A DNA stretch of 64,000 bases, from positions 124,001 to 188,000 of the forward strand of contig NZ_STGU01000006.1 in the NCBI RefSeq assembly GCF_004912135.1. The letters are read 5' to 3'. Below the pieces are notes generated by a model. The model searched no databases. It was given only the letters and a program-made list of their open reading frames with translations, and had not been told where the DNA came from. How positions within the stretch are numbered: the stretch's first letter is position 1; each line of letters opens with the position of its first letter. Shown one piece after another: positions 26,320 to 35,414 of this stretch. Source of the stretch: Rhizobium rosettiformans W3 (lineage in GTDB: Bacteria; Pseudomonadota; Alphaproteobacteria; Rhizobiales; Rhizobiaceae). The position numbers and the translations under genes were made by a program.

Positions 26320-27510
26320 TCAAGCGAAGCTCTCGGTCAGCATAATCCGGTCGAACGCGGCAGCGCCTTCAACGGCCGCGGCATCGAGACGCGCCTCGAC
26401 CACCCGGTTGCGCCCGCTACGCTTGGCGGCATAAAGCGCCTCGTCGGCCCGCGCGATCAACTGCGTCACGGACATCGGCAGCGGCGCTGTCGCGACACCC
26501 GCACTCAGTGTCACCGGGATCGTCGTGCCCTCATGTGCGATGCTGAGGCTCGCAATCCTTGTTCGCAAATGCTCGGCGGCTTGGAGGGCGGACACCTCCG
26601 ACGTATCCGGCAGATAAAGACCGAACTCCTCGCCCCCCATGCGGGCCAGGATCGCCTCTTCGCCGAGCAGGTCCGTCATCGCCTGCGCCACCGCGGTGAG
26701 CACCGCATCCCCGGCCAGATGCCCGTATTGGTCGTTCACCTGCTTGAAGTGATCGATGTCGATGATGACATATGCGCTGCCGGAGGCCGCCTGGCGCGGC
26801 AGGCGATCCATCATCCAGTGACGATTGCGGATTCCGGTCAGGCTGTCGGTTTCGGTGAGCGCGATGAGCCGCTGCTCGGCCCGCTCCTGGACCAGGATCA
26901 GCACGAACATGGCAATCGCGAACTGACAGAGGATGAGAACGAGAAACGCACCCGCAGGCGTCACCTGAAACACGTCGGGCCTGAGCAGGGCACCGAATGT
27001 CGCCATGGCGGTCAGCGCCTTGAAGCCGAAGGCGGCGGCAAGCCCGTAGCGGCTCGTCAGCGTCTGGCATTTCGGATCCGCCAGCACGAGCGCGCCACAC
27101 GCTGCCGAGAAGCCCCCCATGCAGGTGAGAAACACCGCCCCGCGATACTCCCGTACCAGCGGAAACTCGGTTAGGAACGCCGCAATCGTGATGAGCGCCG
27201 GCACGGCCAGCAGCCACCAGACCCGCCCTGCCCGATCTTCCGTCACCACATTGGTGAGCCCCGCCAGCATCAGCACATAGGCGATCGGCGTGACGATCGA
27301 TGTCGTATAGGTCCAGGTCGCATAGGCGAGCACCCCCTGCTCCGATGCTCCCGCAAGCACGGAGGCTGCCGCCAGCACCAGAGACGCGATCGCCATCTTG
27401 CCAAGCCCGCGGCTGCGGCGCGAGCGAAAGCGCAGATAGAGGAAGCACAGCGCACCGACTGTCAGCGACAACGGATGCAGGATGAGAATGGTGGCGAGGT
27501 CGAGATGCAT
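26320..27510 (-). CDS. Membrane-bound diguanylate cyclase (GGDEF)
   Basis: The protein makes cyclic di-GMP. In 396 residues, the first about 205 contain six or seven membrane helices (an integral sensor, not one I can name). They are followed by a GGDEF domain: DSLTGIRNRHWM (222-233), DIDHFKQVND (251-260) and the active-site GGEEF (292-296). No RxxD inhibitory site precedes the GGEEF. ATG 27510 (MHLDLATILI) fits the membrane topology; longer readings to 27795 overlap the divergent nspC upstream region. It is divergent from the polyamine operon. Confidence 0.9.
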   Translation of the reverse strand: MHLDLATILILHPLSLTVGALCFLYLRFRSRRSRGLGKMAIASLVLAAASVLAGASEQGVLAYATWTYTTSIVTPIAYVLMLAGLTNVVTEDRAGRVWWLLAVPALITIAAFLTEFPLVREYRGAVFLTCMGGFSAACGALVLADPKCQTLTSRYGLAAAFGFKALTAMATFGALLRPDVFQVTPAGAFLVLILCQFAIAMFVLILVQERAEQRLIALTETDSLTGIRNRHWMMDRLPRQAASGSAYVIIDIDHFKQVNDQYGHLAGDAVLTAVAQAMTDLLGEEAILARMGGEEFGLYLPDTSEVSALQAAEHLRTRIASLSIAHEGTTIPVTLSAGVATAPLPMSVTQLIARADEALYAAKRSGRNRVVEARLDAAAVEGAAAFDRIMLTESFA

Positions 27511-27735
27511 GAGGCGTCCAGGCGGTACCGATACAACCAGGCTTAGCAACGCAAAGATTGCCGATTGCTGAACGCAGCCAGCCGCCCCGTGCATGGCTGC
27601 ATCCCCCTCAACGCAGAGCGGCAACACGAAGCGCCACCATCCGCCCGTCATCGGCATTTCACTCTCGTCCGGCAAACAGGATGAGGACGTGGAATCCCCG
27701 ACCTTCCGCTTGCCTTTTGACCCCCTTTTGCCTAT

Positions 27736-27764
27736 GGGACCCCCCGACGCATTCGGGGCGTCCC
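27736..27764 (+). other. Strong hairpin in the nspC upstream region
   Basis: GGGAC pairs with GTCCC around an inner CCCCGA/TTCGGGG stem and a five-base loop. It lies 45 bases before the nspC start, in the 298-base spacer between the diguanylate cyclase and nspC, which holds no other gene. It could be a 5'-UTR control element or simply a stable structure; it does not match a riboswitch I recognise. Confidence 0.4.
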
Positions 27765-27808
27765 GTTCACTTCCGCCAGACATGGCTGGGTTCACGAAGG
27801 ATAGAGCC

Positions 27809-28906
27809 TTGATCCAGACTCCCTATTACCTGATCGATAAATCCAAGCTGCTCCAGAACATGGAAAAGATCGCGACCTTACGCGAACTCTCCGGCGCAAA
27901 GGCGCTTCTGGCGCTGAAATGCTTCGCCACCTGGTCGGTCTTCGATTTCATGCGCGACTACATGGACGGCACGACCTCGTCGTCGCTCAATGAAGTCCGC
28001 CTCGGCCATGAGCGTTTCGGCAAGGAAACCCATGCCTATTCGGTCGCTTACGCCGATTACGAGATCGACGAAGTCGTCAGCCATGCCGACAAGATCATCT
28101 TCAACTCGATCGGCCAGCTGACCCGCTTCGAGAAGCAATCCTCCGGCATCATCCGCGGCCTGCGGCTGAACCCCGGCATCTCCTCCTCGAGCTTCGATCT
28201 GGCGGACCCCGCCCGCCCCTTTTCGCGGCTGGGCGAATGGGACCTGAAAAAGGTCGAGCCGGTCATGGACCTGATCTCCGGCTTCATGATCCACAACAAC
28301 TGCGAGAACGGCGATTTCGACCTCTTCGACCGCATGCTCGGCGACATCGAACAGAAGTTCGGCCCGCTCCTGAAGAAGGCCGACTGGGTTTCGCTCGGTG
28401 GTGGCATCCATTTCACCGGCGAGGATTATCCGCTCGAAAAATTCGCAGAGCGCCTCAAGCGCTTTTCCGGCGAATTCGGCGTCCAGGTCTATCTGGAACC
28501 CGGCGAAGCCTCGATCACCAAGTCGACCACGCTCGAAGTCACCGTGCTCGACAAGCTTTACAACGGCAAGGATCTTGTCGTGGTGGATTCCTCCATCGAA
28601 GCGCATCTCCTCGATCTCCTGATCTACCGGGAAAGCGCGAAGGTCCACCCCAACCAGGGACCGCACCGGTACCAGGTCTGCGGCAAGTCCTGCCTCGCGG
28701 GCGATATCTTCGGCGAGTTCAATTTCGAACAGGAATTGAACATCGGCGACCGCATCTCGCTGCAGGACACCGCCGGCTACACGATGGTCAAGAAAAACTG
28801 GTTTAACGGCGTGCAAATGCCGGCAATCGCCATCCGCGAACTGGATGGCAGCCTCAGGACGGTCCGTGAGTTCGACTACACGGACTACGAAACAAGCCTG
28901 TCCTGA
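27809..28906 (+). CDS. nspC: Carboxynorspermidine/carboxyspermidine decarboxylase
   Basis: This PLP enzyme decarboxylates carboxynorspermidine or carboxyspermidine in the alternative polyamine pathway; in Agrobacterium the product is spermidine. The 365-residue form is normal. The PLP Lys is in ALLALKCFATWS (Lys37), glycine-rich LGGGIHFTGEDYP binds phosphate, and CGKSCLAGD holds the catalytic Cys. TTG 27809 is chosen as start since AAGGA lies seven bases upstream and it gives MIQTPYYLIDK; an ATG at 27782 lacks a ribosome-binding site. It is followed by the dehydrogenase of the same pathway. Confidence 0.93.
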   Translation: MIQTPYYLIDKSKLLQNMEKIATLRELSGAKALLALKCFATWSVFDFMRDYMDGTTSSSLNEVRLGHERFGKETHAYSVAYADYEIDEVVSHADKIIFNSIGQLTRFEKQSSGIIRGLRLNPGISSSSFDLADPARPFSRLGEWDLKKVEPVMDLISGFMIHNNCENGDFDLFDRMLGDIEQKFGPLLKKADWVSLGGGIHFTGEDYPLEKFAERLKRFSGEFGVQVYLEPGEASITKSTTLEVTVLDKLYNGKDLVVVDSSIEAHLLDLLIYRESAKVHPNQGPHRYQVCGKSCLAGDIFGEFNFEQELNIGDRISLQDTAGYTMVKKNWFNGVQMPAIAIRELDGSLRTVREFDYTDYETSLS

Positions 28907-28956
28907 ACTCCCTCAGGAACAGGTTCTGACGATTGGACATAGGAGTTGGTCCCATT

Positions 28957-30195
28957 ATGAAGAAGAACGTGCTCATCATCGGCGCCGGCGGCGTCGCCCA
29001 GGTGGTCGCCCACAAGTGTGCGCAGAACAATGACGTGCTCGGCGACATCCATATCGCCTCGCGCACCAAGGCGAAGTGCGACGCCATCATCGCTTCCGTG
29101 CACGAGAAGAAGGCGATGAAGCAGGAAGGCGTTCTCGAAGCCCATGCGCTCGACGCTCTCGACATCGAAGCCACCAAGGCGCTGATCAAGAAGCTCGGCA
29201 CCGAGATCGTCATCAATGTCGGCACCGCCTTCCTCAACATGTCGGTGCTGCGCGCCTGCATGGACACCGGCGTCGCCTATATCGACACCGCGATCCATGA
29301 AGAGCCGAACAAGATCTGCGAAACCCCGCCGTGGTACGGAAACTACGAGTGGAAGCGTGCCGCCGAATGCGAGGAAAAGGGCATCACCGCCATCCTCGGC
29401 GCCGGCTTCGATCCGGGCGTGGTCAACGCCTATGCGCGTCTCGCCAAGGACGAATATCTCGACAAGGTGACCGACGTCGACATCGTCGACATCAATGCCG
29501 GCAGCCATGGAAAATACTTCGCCACCAACTTCGACCCGGAAATCAATTTCCGCGAATTCACCGGCGTCGTCTATTCCTGGCAGGGCGGCGAATGGAAGGT
29601 CAACAAGATGTTCGAGATCGGCAAGGACTACGACCTGCCGGTCGTCGGCACCCGCCGCGCCTATCTCTGCGGCCATGACGAAGTACATTCGCTGGCCAAG
29701 AACATGGACGGCGCCGACGTGCGCTTCTGGATGGGCTTTGGCGATCACTACATCAACGTCTTCACCGTATTGAAGTCGATCGGCCTCCTCTCCGAACAGC
29801 CGGTCAAGCTCGCCGACGGTTCGGAAGTCGTGCCGCTCAAGGTCGTCAAGGCCTGCCTGCCCGACCCGGCATCGCTTGCCCCCAACTACGAAGGCAAGAC
29901 CTGCATCGGCGACTACGTGAAGGGCTTCAAGGACGGCAAGGAAAAGACCGTCTTCCTCTACAACGTCGCCGACCACAAGGAAGCCTATAACGAAGTGGGA
30001 AGCCAGGGCATCTCCTACACCGCCGGCGTCCCCCCGGTCGCAGCCGCGATGCTGGTCGCGACAGGCGAATGGGACGTCAAGAAGATGGCCAACGTCGAAG
30101 AACTGCCGCCCAAGCCGTTTATCAATCTGCTGAACAAGATCGGTTTGCCGACTCGCATTCAGGACGAGGATGGCGATCGGGCTGTCGAGTTCTAA
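28957..30195 (+). CDS. Carboxynorspermidine/carboxyspermidine dehydrogenase (saccharopine dehydrogenase family)
   Basis: The enzyme reductively condenses putrescine or diaminopropane with aspartate semialdehyde to the carboxylated polyamine that NspC decarboxylates. The 412 residues start with the NAD(P)H Rossmann motif VLIIGAGGVAQVVAHKCAQN, then NVGTAFLNMSVLRAC, DTAIHEEPNK and ILGAGFDPGVVNAYAR, all typical of the family. ATG 28957 has AGGAG at a somewhat long distance (11 bases). It lies 50 bases after nspC and is followed by a terminator, so the two form one operon. Confidence 0.93.
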   Translation: MKKNVLIIGAGGVAQVVAHKCAQNNDVLGDIHIASRTKAKCDAIIASVHEKKAMKQEGVLEAHALDALDIEATKALIKKLGTEIVINVGTAFLNMSVLRACMDTGVAYIDTAIHEEPNKICETPPWYGNYEWKRAAECEEKGITAILGAGFDPGVVNAYARLAKDEYLDKVTDVDIVDINAGSHGKYFATNFDPEINFREFTGVVYSWQGGEWKVNKMFEIGKDYDLPVVGTRRAYLCGHDEVHSLAKNMDGADVRFWMGFGDHYINVFTVLKSIGLLSEQPVKLADGSEVVPLKVVKACLPDPASLAPNYEGKTCIGDYVKGFKDGKEKTVFLYNVADHKEAYNEVGSQGISYTAGVPPVAAAMLVATGEWDVKKMANVEELPPKPFINLLNKIGLPTRIQDEDGDRAVEF

Positions 30196-30262
30196 GAGCG
30201 CGGGCAAGCGCTTGAGGAGTAAGGGAATACGGACCCCGCCGGAGAAATTCGGCGGGGTTTTT
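30194..30262 (+). repeat. Copy A of a terminator-bearing repeat
   Basis: About 70 bases from GAGCGCGGGC to the end of the terminator resemble bases 31064-31135: both begin GAGAGCGCGG/AGAGCGCGGG, share a GAGGA-T-AGGGA core, and end in ACCCCGCCGGA...GGCGGGGT. I estimate about three quarters identity by eye. Each copy directly follows a stop codon. Confidence 0.5.
30234..30262 (+). terminator. Rho-independent terminator of the polyamine operon
   Basis: CCCCGCC pairs with GGCGGGG around GGAGAAATTC, followed by TTTTT. Confidence 0.93.
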
Positions 30263-30284
30263 CGTTGACCCCAAAGCCTCAACG

Positions 30285-30393
30285 GGCGTCATCCTCGGGC
30301 GAAGTCCCGAGGATCTACTGCCGCCAGCGGCAGACGGCACGGTCGAGAGTGCGGACGCCGCGGCAGATGCTCGGCACAAGGCCGAGCATGACG
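30285..30393. repeat. REP-like pair of extragenic palindromes
   Basis: Two palindromes of related sequence lie 50 bases apart: ATCCTCGGG/CCCGAGGAT (30291-30314) and ATGCTCGGC/GCCGAGCAT (30367-30389). They occupy the spacer between the polyamine operon and the isochorismatase gene. The CATCCTCGGG-type unit resembles dispersed extragenic palindromes of alphaproteobacteria. No coding frame is supported here. Confidence 0.55.
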
Positions 30394-30457
30394 ACTGCAC
30401 CCTTGGCACCCCACTCCGTCACATGTCTGTCGTGCCAAGCCCATAACGATCAGCGAC

Positions 30458-31063
30458 ATGAAACCGTGCCTCCTGATCATCGACCTCCAGAACGACTTCC
30501 TCGCGTCGCTGGATACCAGCGTCGTCACCTCCCTGGTCGCGAACACGAACCACCTCGTCCGCACCTTTCGCGCAGAGACTCTGCCCATTGTCTGGATACG
30601 GCAGGAATTCCGCGCCGACCTGAGCGACGCCTTTCTGGAAATGCGGGACAAGAACATTGCCGGCGTGATCGAGGGAACAGAGGGCGCACAACTTCATCCA
30701 GACCTCGAAGCCTCTGAAAACGACGTGACCATCATCAAGAAGCGCTACAGCGCCTTCTTCGGCACCACGCTCGATCAGTACCTGCAGGAGCAGAAGGTCG
30801 ATCATCTCGTCCTCTGCGGTATCAACACCCACGCCTGCATTCGAACCGCCGCCATCGACGCCTATCAACGAGACTACCGCGTTCTGCTGCCGAGGGAATG
30901 CATCGGTTCTTATGATGACGAACACGCGCGCGTGACCCTGCTTTATCTGGATCGGAAGATCGGGCGCGTTGTGGTTGTCGAGGATGTGGTGGAGATGGTT
31001 CGGGACAATGAGTGCCCAACCCGATTTCAGGAAGTGGACCTTGATCGGGCCATGGAGCTCTGA
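30458..31063 (+). CDS. Isochorismatase-family cysteine hydrolase
   Basis: The 201-residue alpha/beta protein has the family's catalytic triad: Asp9 in LLIIDLQNDF, Lys in IIKKRYSAFF and Cys in GINTHACIRTAA. These enzymes hydrolyse amides or imides such as nicotinamide, ureidoacrylate or N-carbamoyl compounds; the substrate cannot be chosen from sequence. It is a single gene between the palindrome pair and a terminator. Confidence 0.92.
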   Translation: MKPCLLIIDLQNDFLASLDTSVVTSLVANTNHLVRTFRAETLPIVWIRQEFRADLSDAFLEMRDKNIAGVIEGTEGAQLHPDLEASENDVTIIKKRYSAFFGTTLDQYLQEQKVDHLVLCGINTHACIRTAAIDAYQRDYRVLLPRECIGSYDDEHARVTLLYLDRKIGRVVVVEDVVEMVRDNECPTRFQEVDLDRAMEL

Positions 31064-31135
31064 GAGCGCGGTTTAGCGTGTGAGGATTGAGGGAGACCAG
31101 GACCCCGCCGGACAGATCTGGCGGGGTCTTCTATT
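31064..31135 (+). repeat. Copy B of the terminator-bearing repeat
   Basis: This is the second copy of the segment described at 30194-30262. It directly follows the isochorismatase stop and ends in the same ACCCCGCCGGA...GGCGGGGT hairpin. The loop and spacer differ, so both are diverged copies rather than a recent duplication. Confidence 0.5.
31102..31135 (+). terminator. Rho-independent terminator
   Basis: ACCCCGCC pairs with GGCGGGGT around GGACAGATCT, followed by CTTCTATT. The T run is interrupted, so it is weaker than the copy at 30234. Confidence 0.8.
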
Positions 31136-31158
31136 GGGTTACACAGACTGTTTATGCC

Positions 31159-34100
31159 TCAGAAGGCGACCCGCAGACCCGCCTTCACCGAATGCAGGCT
31201 GTCGCCCTCACCGAGCCTTGCGTCGTAGCTGAGGCTGAAATCCGCACCGGCGGCGATCTCGGTGGATATGCCGAACTTCAGCACGCCGGCATTTTGCGCG
31301 GCCCCCTTGCCCTCCACCCGGAAGTTGTCGCTCCCGTCGAACGCAAGTACGGCCGCCGAACGATCCCCATAGAGAAGATGCTGCATGCCAAGTTGGCCAT
31401 GCAGGCGGACCTTTCGCTCGCCAAGCATCAACTCGTGCCGCAGACGAAGCCCGACCATGCCGTAGGCGCTGAACTGGTCCTCGGCCGCGCCGGAAAGAGC
31501 GGCTGCGCCACCCGTCTCGGAAAACTCAGACTGTCGGCCATAAACCAGCGCCCCTCCCAGATAGGGCTCGAGCACGGTCTCGCCTATCTCTACCGCATAA
31601 CTCGCTTCGGCAAACCCCTGCACGGTCGAGCCGCGATAGTCCGCTGTCAATCTTTCGTCGAGACTGGAAAAGTCGACATCACGCTCACTGTCGATGGCAT
31701 GCCATGAATAGAGACCGCCGAAGCGCAGCGCTGTCGGGCCATAATCCAAAAGCCCATAAGTGCCGAGGCTGACGCTGTCGACAGACGCCTCGGATTGCCG
31801 GTCGGGGAGTGTCATGCCGAGATGGTCGTAGCCGGCCATGATGCCGAGCGCCAAGCCCTCGCCGTAAAGGATATCACCGCCAAACAGGACACCACCGCCC
31901 GACATACGGCCCTCGCTCGAGACAGTGTCGGCCTCGAAATGGCTGTGTAGACCCTGTGCAATGCTCCAGTAGCGACCGCGTTGAGGTGCCGCGAGCTCGG
32001 AGAGGATCCCATTACGAAGCACGCCCACAGAATCCACCAGCCCCTGGCCAATCGAGGCATGGATCTCGCCCGAAAGGTCCCGCAACGCATCGGCACGCTC
32101 ATCGTCCGTTACCCCGAGCAGCGCATCCGTCACCGGCCCGCTCGGCAGGCTGTCGATCGCCTCACCCACGGCCCCCTCATTGTCATTGCCCGGGTCGGTG
32201 GGGAAGGAGAGCCTGGTCAGCGTCAGGTAGATATTATTGGCATCGTAGGAGAGTGAGGAATCGAGAAAGGCGAAGCTGTCGGCAACTGACCCAAAGGTTC
32301 CGCTTACACCACCCGCGGCTGTCGCAATCGTGTAGGTGAGCGGCGAGGCATAATCGATGCCGGTATCGGTGCCGTTTTCCGGTCCGACACTCACCGTGGC
32401 ATCGCTCGATACGGTGAGCACACCGCCGACATCGATCAAGTCTGCATTGCCAAGCCCATCGACCTCGACATCATACACGGAGCCGGCGGCAAAATCCGCA
32501 TCGCCGGCCACGGTGAGCGTGCCAATGGAATTGCCAGGCGCGATGGTCGCGCCCGACAGCGCATCGAAGGCACCAACCGTTCCGGAGCCACCGAGCGCCG
32601 CCCCGTCATCGACCGTCACCAATCCGGAGAGGTTTCCGTTAACGGAGAGGAGCCCCTCCTCCACCTCGGTCCCGCCGGAGAATGTGCCTGTTCCAGTCCA
32701 GTTGAGGCTGCCGGCACCGGTTTTGACCAGCGCCCCCGTTCCAGACATGGTCGAGGCATAGGTGCCGGCGGAAAGTTCGTCGAATGTAACCGTGGCATTG
32801 TTGACGACATCGCCCTGAAGCCCGAGCCCATTGGTCAGCAAACCTCCGCCAAACACTTCAAATGTGCCGGAAAGCGTGTTGCTACCGGAAAGCGTCAGGA
32901 TGCCTGTGCCGAGTTTGGTAAAGGTTCCGCTGCCGGAGAGTGCACCACCATAGGTGTCGTCGGCCGCCCCCAGATCGAAGACAACTGACGCATTGTTCTC
33001 GATGTCCCCCGCCGCATCCAATGTCGCGATGACGAGGGAACCCTCATCAACCCGGACATCCGCGTCGAGGCTTGAGGTTTGCCCAAGCGTGAGCGTTCCG
33101 GCCCCGGTCTTGACAAGCCGGCTTCTATTGGAACCCTCGATAAAACCATCAAATTGGCTGCTTGCACCGCCGACCCCGACGATCAGGTCTACGGCAGCAC
33201 GTATGTGCCCATCACCGGTGATCGCGCCGAGGCTCCAGTCGCCAAACGTGGCCAAGACGCCGTTGATCTCCACTGGGATGCCGTCGCCCGTCATAGGAAT
33301 ATTGCCCCCAAAAGTCAGGCTTGCGCCATCCTCCACAATGACACTGCGTGCCGAAATGAAGTTACCGAGCCACCGGGATGTGCCTGTAAAGATTACGTCT
33401 TGTGCACTCTCTAAGGTGCCGTCGAACGAGCCTCCATTGATCGTCAGGTCTCCAATTCCTCGTACCACTCCGAGTCCCGAAAGATTGTTGAGCGTCAGAT
33501 CGAAGAGCCCGAATTGCAGCTGGCTACCGTCTCCGACAGAAACGGAGGAGAGATTCCCGACCGCCTCCGCAATCGTGTTGACCACACCGGACTGGTTCAG
33601 TGTGAGGATCGACCCGTCCGCGACGGCCAGCCGATTGACATTGACCAGTGTCCCTTCGAGCGATCCGCCACCGGCAGTTAGGGTGTCGACATTCCTGATT
33701 TCGCCGAAGAAATTGGGCTCGATCAGGTATAGATCGTCTCCGGATGCATCCAAGCGCCCCGATCCCTTGAGCCGATATACGTCACTTGGGCCATCCAGGA
33801 CCAGAGTGGCACCCTCGTCCACGGTCGTCCCGCCTGCCATCGCGACCACGAAGCGGGCATTGTCGAACACAACGGCCGTTCCACCTGCAACACGAAAACT
33901 ATTCGCTCCCGAGAGCCCACCACCCCCCACACGAGTAATTTCGACGGTACCAGTATCCACGACCGAACCGAGGGTAAGCTCGTGACCGGCAGCGAAAACC
34001 GATATCTGAAAAGTCAGGGTCGACGAATCCGTGGCGGAAATCGTACTCGACGCGTTCGCAACCAGGTTGATGGGCGAAGTCAAGGTGGCGGATGTTCCGA

Positions 34101-34260
34101 CCGTACCGTAGCGGAGACGACTGCTGAGATCGATGACCGCGCCGCCGTATTCGTCTCCCGTATAGATAGTCGTAGGCGTCGTGATGTCGACGGCCCGAAC
34201 TGCATGGCACGGCAAGAATGTCGCGCAGGCGAACGCAGCCAGAGACAACTTGGAAGCCAT
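31159..34260 (-). CDS. Type V autotransporter with beta-strand repeats
   Basis: The protein has 1033 residues. It starts with a signal peptide (MASKLSLAAFACATFLPCHA), and has a long beta-helical passenger containing passenger-associated transport repeats such as SRLVKTGAGTLTLGQTSSLD, GTFTKLGTGILTLSGSNTLS and GALVKTGAGSLNWTGTGTFS. The last about 280 residues form the outer-membrane beta-barrel, ending in the terminal Phe (VKAGLRVAF). The passenger is Asp/Ser/Gly-rich and lacks an evident catalytic motif, suggesting an adhesin. ATG 34260 is preferred because the signal peptide follows directly; the open frame extends upstream to 34986 only by chance. Confidence 0.93.
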   Translation of the reverse strand: MASKLSLAAFACATFLPCHAVRAVDITTPTTIYTGDEYGGAVIDLSSRLRYGTVGTSATLTSPINLVANASSTISATDSSTLTFQISVFAAGHELTLGSVVDTGTVEITRVGGGGLSGANSFRVAGGTAVVFDNARFVVAMAGGTTVDEGATLVLDGPSDVYRLKGSGRLDASGDDLYLIEPNFFGEIRNVDTLTAGGGSLEGTLVNVNRLAVADGSILTLNQSGVVNTIAEAVGNLSSVSVGDGSQLQFGLFDLTLNNLSGLGVVRGIGDLTINGGSFDGTLESAQDVIFTGTSRWLGNFISARSVIVEDGASLTFGGNIPMTGDGIPVEINGVLATFGDWSLGAITGDGHIRAAVDLIVGVGGASSQFDGFIEGSNRSRLVKTGAGTLTLGQTSSLDADVRVDEGSLVIATLDAAGDIENNASVVFDLGAADDTYGGALSGSGTFTKLGTGILTLSGSNTLSGTFEVFGGGLLTNGLGLQGDVVNNATVTFDELSAGTYASTMSGTGALVKTGAGSLNWTGTGTFSGGTEVEEGLLSVNGNLSGLVTVDDGAALGGSGTVGAFDALSGATIAPGNSIGTLTVAGDADFAAGSVYDVEVDGLGNADLIDVGGVLTVSSDATVSVGPENGTDTGIDYASPLTYTIATAAGGVSGTFGSVADSFAFLDSSLSYDANNIYLTLTRLSFPTDPGNDNEGAVGEAIDSLPSGPVTDALLGVTDDERADALRDLSGEIHASIGQGLVDSVGVLRNGILSELAAPQRGRYWSIAQGLHSHFEADTVSSEGRMSGGGVLFGGDILYGEGLALGIMAGYDHLGMTLPDRQSEASVDSVSLGTYGLLDYGPTALRFGGLYSWHAIDSERDVDFSSLDERLTADYRGSTVQGFAEASYAVEIGETVLEPYLGGALVYGRQSEFSETGGAAALSGAAEDQFSAYGMVGLRLRHELMLGERKVRLHGQLGMQHLLYGDRSAAVLAFDGSDNFRVEGKGAAQNAGVLKFGISTEIAAGADFSLSYDARLGEGDSLHSVKAGLRVAF

Positions 34261-34470
34261 GATCTGAAATTTCCGATTGTAGTTTGCGGGCGAACTCGAA
34301 GTTACAGCTGCAACCGAGATAGAGCATGTCCAAAAGCTGCAGACATATGACTCGGCCAGCGGCGAGTGTGACGCTGCGCACTTGGGATGCGCATCGCCTT
34401 CACCCCCATATCCACCCCGCTCCCACCATGCTACGAGGCCGCACCACACACACGTCGAGACATTCAATTG

Positions 34471-34974
34471 ATGCCCCCTGCCCTCCACACCGACCTCACC
34501 GCCGCCCTCCGCCCCCTGCTTGCCGAACTCCACCAGTCCCCCGAGCTCTTCCAGACCTGGAACGCCCATCTGGAGCTTGTCGCGGCCGGCGGGCTCGTGG
34601 TGGTGAAGTCGAAGCGTGCGAAGGGGCTGGTCGACAGCCTGTTTTGGGGCCGCGCGCCGGGATCGTCCGAGAACAAGCAGCTGCCCGAGGCGACCGCCTT
34701 TGCCGCCATCGACCGTTTCCTCGGCCTCGGCGCCCATCTCGCCCTGTCGGATGCTTTGCCCGAAGGGGCGGTGCTGGACGAAGCCTTTCCGCATTGCGCG
34801 GTGAAGCTTGTCTATCGCAAGAAGGGCGCGCCGAAGGCGAAGGTCCTGTCGATGATCTTCATCGGCTTCAACGACGAGGCGGATGCGATCGCCTATGCGG
34901 AGCGCGCAGAGGGCAAGTTGCCGCTGGTCATGACCCGGCCTCTGATGGCTGACCGGCTGCACGAGTGGCGCTGA
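34471..34974 (+). CDS. Conserved hypothetical protein, 167 residues
   Basis: The protein has no signal peptide or membrane helix. An N-terminal helix (TDLTAALRPLLAELHQSPEL) precedes an alpha/beta region with basic KSKRAKGLVDSLFWGR and RKKGAPKAKVLSMIFIGFND segments. ATG 34471 is the likely start; the ribosome-binding site is weak. It is divergent from the autotransporter, with a 210-base spacer, and stands 83 bases before a secreted-protein gene. I do not recognise the family. Confidence 0.6.
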   Translation: MPPALHTDLTAALRPLLAELHQSPELFQTWNAHLELVAAGGLVVVKSKRAKGLVDSLFWGRAPGSSENKQLPEATAFAAIDRFLGLGAHLALSDALPEGAVLDEAFPHCAVKLVYRKKGAPKAKVLSMIFIGFNDEADAIAYAERAEGKLPLVMTRPLMADRLHEWR

Positions 34975-35057
34975 AACCATTCTCATCTGCCTGAGACGAC
35001 GGAACTTTCGGGCTTCCTGCGGCTTCTTCCGCCACGACAGTCAAGGAGACCCCGATC

Positions 35058-35390
35058 ATGTCCGCCAAATTGTTGCGTGCAGCCCTCGTCACCACGCTTG
35101 CCTTTGTCAGCGTTCCGCTGGCCGCCCCGTTCGCCGCGCCGGCCTCCGCCCAGGATGTCGAGCTGCGCATCGGCCCCGATGGCGTTCGCCCGATTATCCG
35201 CGATCGCGATCGCGACCGCCGCGACCGTGGCTGCAGCCCGCGTGAAGCCCAGCGCGCCGCGCGCGAGGAAGGCCTGCGCCGCGCCGAAGTCGCTCGCGTC
35301 ACCGACCGCAGCGTGACCGTGCGCGGCTTCACCCGCCGCGGCCCCGAACAGCTGCGTTTCGCCAATCGCCGCGGTTGCCCGCTCATCTGA
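35058..35390 (+). CDS. Small secreted basic protein
   Basis: The 110 residues have a clear signal peptide (AALVTTLAFVSVPLAAPFAA, cleavage near ASAQD), then an Arg/Asp-rich mature part with RDRDRDRRDRGCSPREAQRA and a second Cys near the C-terminus (RRGCPLI). The two Cys may form a disulfide in the periplasm. Function unknown. An AAGGAG site precedes the ATG at a normal distance. A strong terminator follows. Confidence 0.75.
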   Translation: MSAKLLRAALVTTLAFVSVPLAAPFAAPASAQDVELRIGPDGVRPIIRDRDRDRRDRGCSPREAQRAAREEGLRRAEVARVTDRSVTVRGFTRRGPEQLRFANRRGCPLI

Positions 35391-35414
35391 TCGGCAAAGA
35401 CCGCAAGCCATGAA

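Noticed and set aside
27511-27808. A speF-type or polyamine riboswitch before nspC
   Set aside because: Only one simple hairpin is visible and its sequence does not match the known leader RNAs that I can recall.
34261-34986. N-terminal extension of the autotransporter
   Set aside because: The extra 242 residues would be antisense to the gene at 34471 and would bury the signal peptide that begins at 34260.
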